The notes: generated from the letters alone by a model not told the origin. A DNA stretch of 5,972 nucleotides from an uncultured Bacilli bacterium (GCA_948479395.1 CAOLUI010000049.1:1-5972); one strand, 5' to 3'. Positions 1 through 5,884 are shown, numbered from the stretch's first letter. Translations and numbers: made by a program.

Positions 1-1020
1 GATTATGTCAAAATGATGGCTAATTATTCCGATGAAATAGTGGAAGATGATTATGGTAATTTAAGATATATTGGAGCTGATCCTAATAACTACGTAAATT
101 TTAATTGTAGCGATCCGAATGATGAGAGTACTTGTGAGAAGTGGCGAATAATAGGGGTAATGAAAGATATTGAAAATGCTGATGGAAGTAAAGAAGATAA
201 AATAAAATTAATTAAAAATGAAAAAATAAAAGTCACAAAATGGGATAATAAAGCAACTGGGTATGGTTCATCAAAAAGTTCTTATGGAAGTAATGATTGG
301 AGTGATAGTCAACTAATGATGATGTTAAATCCCGAAAATAGAATTCCTAACAATTATACAATTGATGACAATAAATATGTCTTAGATCAAAATAATGAAA
401 AAATATTTTATAAGCCAAGTGCTTATTATAATCGAACCGCTGGCTATCAACCAGGATGGAGTTCTAAACAGTGTTATGGAAATGGTATAAATTTTGTAGA
501 ACCTAAAGAAGGATTGTTTAAAGAAGCTCAAGAAATGATTAGTCCCTCAGTTTGGAATTTAGGTGGTATTAACTCATCTTATAATAAAATAGTAAAGGAT
601 ATATATAAAGCTGAAAGAGGCACCTCTGTTCCTAGTGGTCATGCAACAAAATGGTTTGGGGAAGTCGGTTTAATGTATCCTTCAGATTATGGATACGCAA
701 CTAGTGGAGGAGAAAATACAAGTCGATATAAATGCTTAAATACTGATATGTGGTATTGGGCAAAAGTAGAAGAGTGTTCTAATAATAGTTGGATACAACA
801 AATGAAAGGAATTTATAGAATTCATGTTACAATAACTCCTGCTTCAAATAATACATATAATTATATCGCATTAAGAGACTCATTAACTTCTCAGTACGTA
901 AATACAGGTCTATATCCAAATGAGCTTGTTAATCCCGTAGTTTATTTAAATTCAAATGTAAAAATTGAAATCGGAAGTAATGGTTCAATAACTTCATCTT
1001 TTACATTAAAAGTAAATTAA
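1..1020 (+). CDS. C-terminal part of a secreted/surface protein of unknown function (5' end outside window)
   Basis: The reading frame is open from base 1, with four codons before the first ATG pair at 13. No ribosome binding site is visible in the 12 bases available, so I treat this as the 3' part of a longer gene. The visible 339 residues are rich in Tyr, Asn, Ser, Gly and Trp and hold several Cys (for example codons at 106-108 and in CSDPNDESTCEKWRIIGV), as in extracellular proteins with disulfides. Recognisable blocks are YIGADPNNYVNFN, WRIIGV, VGLMYPSDYGYATSGG (about 664-711) and a C-terminal VNPVVYLNSNVKIEIG (about 928-975). I recall this block order from secreted proteins of uncultured gut Bacilli, often with a pilin-like or signal N-terminus, but that part is outside the window. 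There is no C-terminal anchor or LPXTG motif. The function is unknown. It ends in TAA, directly followed by the -35 region of the next gene. Confidence 0.8.
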   Translation, partial: DYVKMMANYSDEIVEDDYGNLRYIGADPNNYVNFNCSDPNDESTCEKWRIIGVMKDIENADGSKEDKIKLIKNEKIKVTKWDNKATGYGSSKSSYGSNDWSDSQLMMMLNPENRIPNNYTIDDNKYVLDQNNEKIFYKPSAYYNRTAGYQPGWSSKQCYGNGINFVEPKEGLFKEAQEMISPSVWNLGGINSSYNKIVKDIYKAERGTSVPSGHATKWFGEVGLMYPSDYGYATSGGENTSRYKCLNTDMWYWAKVEECSNNSWIQQMKGIYRIHVTITPASNNTYNYIALRDSLTSQYVNTGLYPNELVNPVVYLNSNVKIEIGSNGSITSSFTLKVN

Positions 1021-1049
1021 TTGTTTTTTATTTCATCTCCTGTTATAAT
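1021..1049 (+). promoter_or_regulatory. Extended -10 promoter for the 1078-1824 gene
   Basis: A perfect TATAAT lies at 1044-1049, preceded by TG at 1041-1042, giving the extended -10 form TGnTATAAT. A partial -35, TTGTTT, sits at 1021-1026 with a 17-base spacer. The predicted transcript starts near 1056, about 22 bases before the TTG start, and includes the ribosome binding site at 1063-1070. The promoter begins immediately after the stop codon of the preceding gene, so the following gene need not depend on read-through. Confidence 0.65.
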
Positions 1050-1062
1050 AGCTTTAAATTTT

Positions 1063-1070
1063 AAGGAGGT
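1063..1070 (+). promoter_or_regulatory. Ribosome binding site that fixes the TTG start at 1078
   Basis: AAGGAGGT at 1063-1070 is a near-perfect anti-16S match. It sits seven bases before TTG at 1078. No ATG lies at a usable distance, and the earlier in-frame TTG at 1021 has no such site and falls inside the -35 box. This makes 1078 the likely start. Confidence 0.8.
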
Positions 1071-1077
1071 TATTAAT

Positions 1078-1824
1078 TTGCAAAAAAGAAGCAAGAAATG
1101 GAAAAAGAGAGTAGCACTAATGGGAATGATGGCAACACTTGCTACAATTAGTATGAATAATTGTGGTAAAAAAAGAGATTTTAATACTGGAACTATAACC
1201 GAAAATGAAACGCTTGTGGCTTATTATTTAGAAGATGAAGCTGTTAATAAAGTTGAGGAAGATTTAGTTGAAACCAAAAAAGTTTTAGAAAAATATAATT
1301 CTACTTTAAAAGAACAAGGATCTTCTTTAAAATTAACTGAAGATGATTTAAGTAATATTACTAGAAATACTAATCGTAGTTTAGTAGATGGCAGTTTAGC
1401 TAACATCTCTTTAAAAATTTCTGAAAATGAATATAATGAGGCTGATATAAATTGTTTTATTCTTGAAACAGAAAATAAAGAGATAATCTTATTAAATATT
1501 TATGGAGCTCAAAAAGATGTAAATACTAAAAAAGATTTATTTACTAATAAAAAAATAACTGATGATACATTTGAATATTTAGATCTTTTAGGTGAATGTA
1601 TTTTATGGAATAATATTAAATCTATTGGTTATACGACTCAAAAATCACCTGAATTGAGTGATAGAGATCAAGAATTTATTATAGATCTTTATGGAAAAGA
1701 AGTTTTTGAGTGTTTGAAAAAAAATGGTTTACCACTTCCAATATATGACGTAAATGATTTTTATAAATTATACAAAAATAAAAAAGATCAAATAGTTAGA
1801 TTAGAACTTGAAAAAAAATTTTAA
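1078..1824 (+). CDS. Small exported or membrane-anchored protein of unknown function
   Basis: This encodes 248 residues from a TTG start chosen for its strong ribosome binding site. The N-terminus has a very basic stretch (QKRSKKWKKR, residues 2-11), then about 15 hydrophobic residues rich in Met, Ala and Leu (12-26), then Asn-Asn-Cys at 27-29 followed by GKKR. This looks like a Sec signal or membrane anchor. Cys29 could be a lipidation site, but the residues before it (Met-Asn-Asn) do not fit the usual lipobox, where Gly, Ala or Ser precedes Cys. Residues of about 50-90 are charged and likely helical or coiled coil (for example KVEEDLVETKKVLEKY). The rest is a soluble, Lys/Glu/Asp/Asn-rich domain with no motif that I recognise. 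It has its own promoter and no strong terminator before the glyS promoter, which lies inside its last codons. It could be a lipoprotein or a single-pass membrane protein; no function is assigned. Confidence 0.75.
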   Translation: MQKRSKKWKKRVALMGMMATLATISMNNCGKKRDFNTGTITENETLVAYYLEDEAVNKVEEDLVETKKVLEKYNSTLKEQGSSLKLTEDDLSNITRNTNRSLVDGSLANISLKISENEYNEADINCFILETENKEIILLNIYGAQKDVNTKKDLFTNKKITDDTFEYLDLLGECILWNNIKSIGYTTQKSPELSDRDQEFIIDLYGKEVFECLKKNGLPLPIYDVNDFYKLYKNKKDQIVRLELEKKF

Positions 1825-1836
1825 TTTAGATATAAT
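1808..1836 (+). promoter_or_regulatory. glyS promoter inside the end of the upstream gene
   Basis: TTGAAA at 1808-1813 and a perfect TATAAT at 1831-1836 are separated by exactly 17 bases, a strong vegetative (SigA-type) match. The -35 and part of the spacer lie in the last codons of the upstream gene. Transcription is predicted to begin near 1843, giving a leader of about 139 bases before the glyS ATG at 1982. This start bounds the length of the T-box leader. Confidence 0.7.
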
Positions 1837-1840
1837 TTAA

Positions 1841-1960
1841 ATATAAAAGTGATGATGAGCTTGGAAACTCGGAGCTATATAAAAAAAGTGATTCGCTAAA
1901 GAATAAGTAGGGTGGAACCGCGGGTTTAACTCGTCCCTATAAATATTCTTTGGCTTTTTA
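1841..1960 (+). promoter_or_regulatory. T-box leader of glyS with shortened upstream region
   Basis: T-box leaders bind a specific tRNA and let the downstream synthetase gene be expressed when that tRNA is uncharged. The invariant T-box AGGGTGGAACCGCG is at 1909-1922. The antiterminator can be drawn fully: AGGG (1909-1912) with CCCT (1935-1938), a seven-base bulge TGGAACC (1913-1919) that should contact the tRNA CCA end, then GCG (1920-1922) with CGT (1932-1934). A small hairpin at 1887-1897 fits the Stem III position. Only about 65 bases separate the predicted transcript start from the T-box, too few for a normal Stem I. What is present is AGCTT (1858-1862) pairing GAGCT (1872-1876 region) plus ATATA (1841-1845) pairing TATAT (1876-1880), alternatives that overlap slightly. 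Glycine GGA triplets at 1863-1865 and 1871-1873 are candidate specifiers but unproven. An 11-pair helix (1895-1905 with 1944-1954) followed by TTTTT encloses the antiterminator. Confidence 0.88.
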
Positions 1961-1981
1961 ATTTTTAAGGAGGAAATATTT

Positions 1982-3364
1982 ATGAATCAAAAATTATCTA
2001 TGGAAGAATTAGTTAATTATTGTAAACAATATGGTTTTATCTTTCAAGGTAGTGAAATATATGGAGGGCTTTCTAATACTTGGGATTATGGACCTCTTGG
2101 TAAAGAATTAAAAGAAAATGTGCGTCGCGCTTGGTGGAAAAAATTCATTCAAGAAAATCCCTATAATTATGGATTTGATGCTGCTATTCTCATGAATCCT
2201 GAAGTTTGGGTAGCAAGTGGTCACGTTAATAATTTTAACGATCCTTTAGTTGATTGTAAAAATTGTAAAAGTCGCCATCGTGCTGATAAATTAATCGAAA
2301 ATTTTACGAATGGTGAAGAAACAGGGGATGGCTGGGAAAATGATCAAATTGAAGTGTTTTTAAAAGAAAAAAGTATTCCCTGTCCTAAATGTGGTAGTAC
2401 AAATTTTACCTCTATTCGTAAATTTAATTTATTATTTGAAACTCATCAAGGAGTTACTGAAGAAACTAAAAATAAAATATATCTTCGAGGTGAAACAGCG
2501 CAAGGGATGTTTGTCAATTTTTTGAATGTTAGTCGTAGTATGCGCGCCAAAATTCCTTTTGGAATTGGGCAAACAGGTAAAAGTTTTCGTAATGAAATAA
2601 CTCCCGGAAACTTTACTTTTCGAACTCGCGAGTTTGAACAAATGGAACTTGAATTTTTTTGTAAACCAGGAACGGATTTAGAATGGTTTGGTTATTATAA
2701 AAATTATTGTATTGATTTTTTAAAAAGTTTAGGGATTAAAAAAGAAAATTTAAGATATCGTGATCATAAAAAAGAAGAGTTATCTTTTTATAGTAAAGCT
2801 ACAACAGATATTGAGTTTTTATATCCTTTTGGTTGGGGAGAATTATGGGGAATTGCTGATCGAACCGATTATGATTTAAATACTCATATGGAACACTCAG
2901 GAGTCGATTTAAGGTATTTAGATCCAGATACTAATGAAAAATATTTACCATACGTTATTGAACCAGCAGTAGGTTTAGATCGGATGATTTTAGCTTTTTT
3001 ATGTAATGCTTACACAAAAGAAAAACTAGAAAATGAAGAAGAAAGAATAGTTTTAAAAATTCATCCTTTCTTAGCACCTGTTAAAGTCACAATTTTACCA
3101 TTAATAAAAAAAGTTCATGGCGAAAAAGCTAATGATCTTTATGCTCAACTTTGCAAAAGTTTTAATTGTTCTTATGATGAATCAGGAAGTATTGGTAAAC
3201 GTTATCGAAGAAGTGATGCCATTGGAACCCCTTTTTGTATTACAATTGATGATGATACTCTAAATAATAATGTCATTACAATAAGAGACCGGGATACAAT
3301 GGAACAAAAGAAAATAAATATAGCTGAGTTAGAAAATTATATTGTTGAAAAAATTAACTTTTAA
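1982..3364 (+). CDS. glyS: Glycyl-tRNA synthetase, homodimeric type (EC 6.1.1.14)
   Basis: This cytoplasmic class II synthetase attaches glycine to tRNA-Gly using ATP. The 460 residues match the single-chain, homodimeric family rather than the alpha/beta (GlyQ/GlyS) type. The N-terminal QYGFIFQGSEIYGGLSNTWDYGPLG (residues 16-40) is characteristic. Paired CxxC motifs at Cys92/Cys95 and Cys134/Cys137 form a probable zinc site in the insertion. Motif 2 lies at about 194-224 with FRNE (202-205) and RTREFEQME (214-222). Motif 3 is EPAVGLDR at 327-334. The anticodon-binding domain fills about 360-456. The length is typical and the gene looks intact. AAGGAGG at 1967-1973, eight bases before the ATG, supports the start. 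Control is expected from the T-box leader just upstream, and the gene ends in the bidirectional terminator shared with the HAD gene. Bacterial genes for this family are also named glyQS or glyS; I use glyS. Confidence 0.97.
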   Translation: MNQKLSMEELVNYCKQYGFIFQGSEIYGGLSNTWDYGPLGKELKENVRRAWWKKFIQENPYNYGFDAAILMNPEVWVASGHVNNFNDPLVDCKNCKSRHRADKLIENFTNGEETGDGWENDQIEVFLKEKSIPCPKCGSTNFTSIRKFNLLFETHQGVTEETKNKIYLRGETAQGMFVNFLNVSRSMRAKIPFGIGQTGKSFRNEITPGNFTFRTREFEQMELEFFCKPGTDLEWFGYYKNYCIDFLKSLGIKKENLRYRDHKKEELSFYSKATTDIEFLYPFGWGELWGIADRTDYDLNTHMEHSGVDLRYLDPDTNEKYLPYVIEPAVGLDRMILAFLCNAYTKEKLENEEERIVLKIHPFLAPVKVTILPLIKKVHGEKANDLYAQLCKSFNCSYDESGSIGKRYRRSDAIGTPFCITIDDDTLNNNVITIRDRDTMEQKKINIAELENYIVEKINF

Positions 3365-3406
3365 AAAAAATTATAGCATGTAATAAATTTTGCTATAATT
3401 TTTTTT
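3363..3406. terminator. Bidirectional intrinsic terminator between glyS and the HAD gene
   Basis: A run of eight A plus TTATAGCA (3363-3378) is perfectly complementary to TGCTATAA plus eight T (3391-3406), with a 12-base loop. Read in either direction it gives a hairpin followed by a U-tract, so it can end both convergent transcripts. It starts in the glyS TAA stop (3362-3364) and contains the HAD gene TAG stop (3393-3395) and its last Lys-Lys-Leu codons. Confidence 0.88.
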
Positions 3407-4112
3407 GCAATTGAAGTAATTTATTAATTGTCATAGTAGGGGAATATTGTTCTAATAAAGGATTATTATTCGGATTAAACCAACAAGTATCAATGCCATT
3501 ATTCATTCCTCCTAAAATATCTGTTGTTAACGAATCACCAATTAATAACATTTTAGACTTATCCTTATTTTCTATTTTATGATATAAAAACGTAAAAAAT
3601 TCTTTCATGGGTTTTGAAAAACCAATTTCTTCTGAACAAACTATAGCAGAAATATATGACCTCAATTTAGCTTTTTCTAATTTATTAACGGCGGCTTCTT
3701 TAGGACCATTAGTAGCAATAATGATTTCATATTTAGATTTTAATGCTTGTAACAATCTTTGGGCATTTTCGATTTCTACTACATTTACCCCAAGCATTTC
3801 ACAATAAAGTTTATTAATGTTAAAAGCCATATTAAAATCTAATTTTAAACTTTGAAAAAAAAGCATAAATCTTGTTGTTCTTAAATAGGTTATTTTATCT
3901 TCCAGAGTATTTATCCAATCTGGAATAAACATTTTTCCACTTTCCCAAGTATGCCAATAAGCATTATCAAATTTTTTCCATTTTAAAAACAATTCTTCAC
4001 TATAACTTAGACCTAATTTATCAATAATTATCTTAAATGCAAATTTAATAGACTGATTATTATCTATTAAAGTATCATCTAAATCAAAAATAAGGGTTTC
4101 ATATTTACTCAT
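3393..4112 (-). CDS. HAD-family hydrolase of the YjjG/YfnB type, probable 5'-nucleotidase
   Basis: This encodes 239 residues with all four HAD motifs: motif I DLDDTL (Asp10 nucleophile, Asp12), motif II ATNG (Thr134), motif III Lys167 in SKP, and motif IV GDSLTTDILGG (Asp193, Asp198). A helical cap domain between motifs I and II marks subfamily I. The C-terminal half, CSEEIGFSKP and GDSLTTDILGGMNNGIDTCWFNP, resembles E. coli YjjG closely. YjjG and YfnB dephosphorylate nucleoside monophosphates, including non-canonical pyrimidine nucleotides, in the cytoplasm. The exact substrate here is inferred from that similarity only. GAGGAG (plus-strand positions 4121-4126), eight bases before the ATG, supports the start. 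The gene appears monocistronic: it has its own promoter divergent from sepF and ends inside the shared terminator, which encodes its last residues. Confidence 0.9.
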   Translation of the reverse strand: MSKYETLIFDLDDTLIDNNQSIKFAFKIIIDKLGLSYSEELFLKWKKFDNAYWHTWESGKMFIPDWINTLEDKITYLRTTRFMLFFQSLKLDFNMAFNINKLYCEMLGVNVVEIENAQRLLQALKSKYEIIIATNGPKEAAVNKLEKAKLRSYISAIVCSEEIGFSKPMKEFFTFLYHKIENKDKSKMLLIGDSLTTDILGGMNNGIDTCWFNPNNNPLLEQYSPTMTINKLLQLQKKL

Positions 4113-4136
4113 TAAACATTCTCCTCAATAGAAATT

Positions 4137-4165
4137 ATTTTAACATGACATCTATCTTTATTAAA
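4137..4165 (-). promoter_or_regulatory. Candidate extended -10 promoter for the HAD gene
   Basis: On the minus strand, TGTTAAAAT (plus positions 4145 down to 4137) is an extended -10 (TG-n-TAAAAT). A poor -35, TTTAAT, lies 17 bases upstream (4165-4160). Transcription would begin near 4130, leaving a short leader that still includes the GAGGAG ribosome binding site. Confidence 0.4.
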
Positions 4166-4172
4166 CTTATAA

Positions 4173-4201
4173 TTGAAAAAATAATATTTTTTTGATATGA
4201 T
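4173..4201 (+). promoter_or_regulatory. Promoter of the sepF-divIVA operon
   Basis: TTGAAA (4173-4178) and TATGAT (4196-4201) are separated by exactly 17 bases. The transcript would start near 4208 and carry AAAGAGG (4225-4231), eight bases before the sepF ATG. A second overlapping match, TTGATA (4192-4197) and TAGAAT (4215-4220), also has a 17-base spacer. Its start near 4227 would fall inside the ribosome binding site, so I prefer the first. Confidence 0.65.
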
Positions 4202-4239
4202 TAGATAGTAAAAGTAGAATATAGAAAGAGGATAAACAA

Positions 4240-4647
4240 ATGGCCTTAAATAAATTAAAAAAATTATTTGCTGATGATGAAGATGAAAATTTAATGGGTA
4301 CTGAAGATGAGTATTATAATGTTGATGAAGAAGCTTTAAAAGAGGCAGATAAGACCGGAAATAAAATGATTTTGATGGAACCTCGAGCTTATTCAGAAAG
4401 TCAACAAATTGCAGATCATTTAAAAAATAGAAATAGTGTTGTCGTAAATTTAAAAAGAGTTACTTCTGCTCAAGCTAAGAGAATAATTGATTTTTTAAGT
4501 GGTTGTATATATTCAATAGGGGGAAAAATGCAAAAAATAGGTGTTGGGATATATTTATGTACACCTAAAAACGTTAATATTCAAGGTAAAATATCTGATG
4601 ATGCCGAAAAAAACAAAAGTGATGATGATTCCGAAATAGAATGGTAA
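4240..4647 (+). CDS. sepF: Cell division protein SepF
   Basis: SepF assembles into rings or arcs at the membrane and tethers and bundles FtsZ during septum formation, partly overlapping FtsA in role. The 135 residues show the family layout. A short basic N-terminal helix (MALNKLKKLF, 1-10) fits the membrane-binding amphipathic helix. An acidic linker follows (about 11-40), then the globular SepF domain at about 42-116. That domain includes MILMEPRAYSESQQIADHL, VVVNLKRV, RIIDFLSGCIYSIGG and the conserved MQKIGVGIYLCTP with its glycines. An acidic tail (118-135) ends the protein. The length is normal for the family. It is the first gene of a two-gene unit with divIVA, 35 bases apart. In many Firmicutes sepF is followed by ylmG and ylmH before divIVA; here those two genes are absent between them. 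Confidence 0.96.
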   Translation: MALNKLKKLFADDEDENLMGTEDEYYNVDEEALKEADKTGNKMILMEPRAYSESQQIADHLKNRNSVVVNLKRVTSAQAKRIIDFLSGCIYSIGGKMQKIGVGIYLCTPKNVNIQGKISDDAEKNKSDDDSEIEW

Positions 4648-4682
4648 AGAAAAGATAAGGGTTTGAGAATTTGAGGTGAAGT

Positions 4683-5108
4683 ATGAAAAAGTTTAATACA
4701 TCATTTAATGGTTATAATAAAACAGAAGTTAGAGAATTTGTTGCTAATGTTTGCAAAGAATATGAAAGTATGCTTAATAAACTCAAAGCTCAAGATGTTG
4801 AAATTGAAAAGTTAAAACAAGAATTAGTTCATTATAAAGATTTAGAAAAAACCTTAAATAAAACCATTATGATTGCAGAGAATACCTCATCTCAAATAAA
4901 GAAAATAGCGCGAGAAGAAAGTAGTAGTATCATTGAAGAAGCTAAAAGAAATGCTTCTAAAATAATTAATGATGCGTTATTAAGAAATGAAGAAATAGAA
5001 AAAAATGCCGAAGAATTACGACACCGTGTTATTATGTTTAAACGAAAATTTAAACAAGCCATGGAAAATGAAATAGAAGTTATAGATGAAATAGCAGATA
5101 ATTACTAG
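4683..5108 (+). CDS. divIVA: DivIVA-family cell division / pole-marking protein
   Basis: DivIVA is a coiled-coil protein that binds curved membrane at septa and poles and recruits division, wall-growth or chromosome-anchoring partners. The 141 residues begin with the membrane-targeting domain (FNTSFNGYNKTEVREFV, 4-20). A long heptad-rich coiled coil follows (about 25-125), containing LEKTLNKTIMIAE (54-66), a block strongly like the equivalent in B. subtilis DivIVA. GAGGTGA (4673-4679) just before the ATG supports the start, and an in-frame TGA at 4677-4679 rules out an upstream extension. The N-terminus is about ten residues shorter than in B. subtilis, and the Phe-Arg pair that contacts membrane there is Phe8-Asn9 here. 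The gene is cotranscribed with sepF. It converges on sigK with only 11 bases between stops and no strong terminator hairpin. Confidence 0.93.
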   Translation: MKKFNTSFNGYNKTEVREFVANVCKEYESMLNKLKAQDVEIEKLKQELVHYKDLEKTLNKTIMIAENTSSQIKKIAREESSSIIEEAKRNASKIINDALLRNEEIEKNAEELRHRVIMFKRKFKQAMENEIEVIDEIADNY

Positions 5109-5119
5109 CTATTTTTTTA

Positions 5120-5815
5120 TTATAGATTACAATTATTTTTAATAAATTCTTTTAAAATTTTGGTAAGAGCCCTTTTTTCAATACGTGAGACATAACTTCT
5201 TGATATATTTAATGATTTAGCAATTTCTTTTTGGGTTTGTTCTTTTTGATTTAATAAGCCATATCGTTTAACTATAATTTCTTTTTCGCGTTTATTTAAC
5301 AGATTTAAATATTTACTCAATAATTTAATATTTTCTTTTGTATGAATAATTTCTGTTAAGTCTTTAGAATTATCTTTTAAAACGTCGATTAAATTAATTT
5401 CATTACCATCTTTGTCATAACCAATTGAATCATTTAAAGAAACATCATTTTGACTTTTCTTATTACTTCTAAAATACATTAATATTTCATTTTCAATACA
5501 ACGAGCAGCATATGTTGTTATTTTAGTTTTTTTTGAATCATTATAAGAATCAATTCCTTTAATTAAGCCGATAGTTCCAATACTGATTAAATCATCTTGA
5601 CTAGTATTTTTTTGTTCAAATTTTTTAACAATATGTGCAACTAAACGTAAATTATGTTCAATTAAAATATTTCTGGCCTCCGTATCTTTATTAAGCATTC
5701 GCTCAATCATTATTTTTTCCTCTTCATCACTTAATGGCTCCGGAAAAACATTATTAGAATAACTTCCTGTAAAAAAAATCATGTCTTTAATTATATTTAA
5801 CAAACTTAAAAACAT
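5120..5815 (-). CDS. sigK: RNA polymerase sporulation sigma factor SigK (pro-SigK)
   Basis: SigK directs late gene expression in the mother cell of sporulating Firmicutes, including coat and cortex functions. The 231 residues match B. subtilis pro-SigK almost throughout. Residues 1-18 are a hydrophobic pro-sequence ending FFTGS before YSNNVFPEPLS, aligning with the site where SpoIVFB cuts B. subtilis pro-SigK (Ser-Tyr, here Ser18-Tyr19). Region 2 covers about 47-117 with IEHNLRLVAHIVKKFE, DLISIGTIGLIKGIDSY and TTYAARCIENEILMYFR. The linker has DVSLNDSIGYDKDGNEINLIDVL. Region 4 is about 168-224 with a helix-turn-helix at 196-215 (KEIAKSLNISRSYVSRIEKRA). The gene is uninterrupted, with no skin-type insertion. 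The AAGGAAGTGG-like site six or so bases before the ATG supports the start. SigE shares many of these motifs, but the N-terminus and the region 2 wording favour SigK. Confidence 0.94.
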   Translation of the reverse strand: MFLSLLNIIKDMIFFTGSYSNNVFPEPLSDEEEKIMIERMLNKDTEARNILIEHNLRLVAHIVKKFEQKNTSQDDLISIGTIGLIKGIDSYNDSKKTKITTYAARCIENEILMYFRSNKKSQNDVSLNDSIGYDKDGNEINLIDVLKDNSKDLTEIIHTKENIKLLSKYLNLLNKREKEIIVKRYGLLNQKEQTQKEIAKSLNISRSYVSRIEKRALTKILKEFIKNNCNL

Positions 5816-5854
5816 TTTCCACTTCCTTATTAAAAATATATTTTAAAATAATTA

Positions 5855-5884
5855 TTTTTATACTATTCTTATTAAAAAATATGT
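5855..5884 (-). promoter_or_regulatory. Possible SigE-like promoter for sigK (weak)
   Basis: On the minus strand, ACATATT (plus 5884 down to 5878) and TATAAAAA (5862 down to 5855) are separated by 15 bases. This resembles SigE promoters (ATATT-type -35 and CATACAAT-type -10), and in B. subtilis sigK is first transcribed by SigE. The -10 matches only about five of eight positions and the region is almost all A and T, so chance is a real possibility. Confidence 0.22.

Noticed and set aside
1021..1077. N-terminal extension of the 1078-1824 gene to the TTG at 1021
   Set aside because: It has no ribosome binding site, would begin immediately after a stop codon inside the -35 box, and would put the -10 box and the strong ribosome binding site inside the coding sequence.
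1224..1406. 60-codon minus-strand open frame
   Set aside because: It lies antisense inside the 1078-1824 gene, with no family resemblance; a shadow frame.
2432..2641. 69-codon minus-strand open frame inside glyS
   Set aside because: It is antisense to the motif 2 region of a well-conserved synthetase and has no recognisable protein features.
3607..3807. 66-codon plus-strand open frame inside the HAD gene
   Set aside because: It is opposite to conserved HAD motifs II-III; a shadow frame.
5098..5130. Possible terminator between divIVA and sigK
   Set aside because: Only a short, bulged A-U helix with a long loop can be drawn around the T-run at 5112-5118, far weaker than the terminator at 3363-3406.
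5831..5860. A+T inverted repeats (TAAAAATA/TATTTTTA and palindrome TATTTTAAAATA) between sigK and the 5917 gene
   Set aside because: The region is nearly pure A and T, so such palindromes are expected by chance; not called as an operator.
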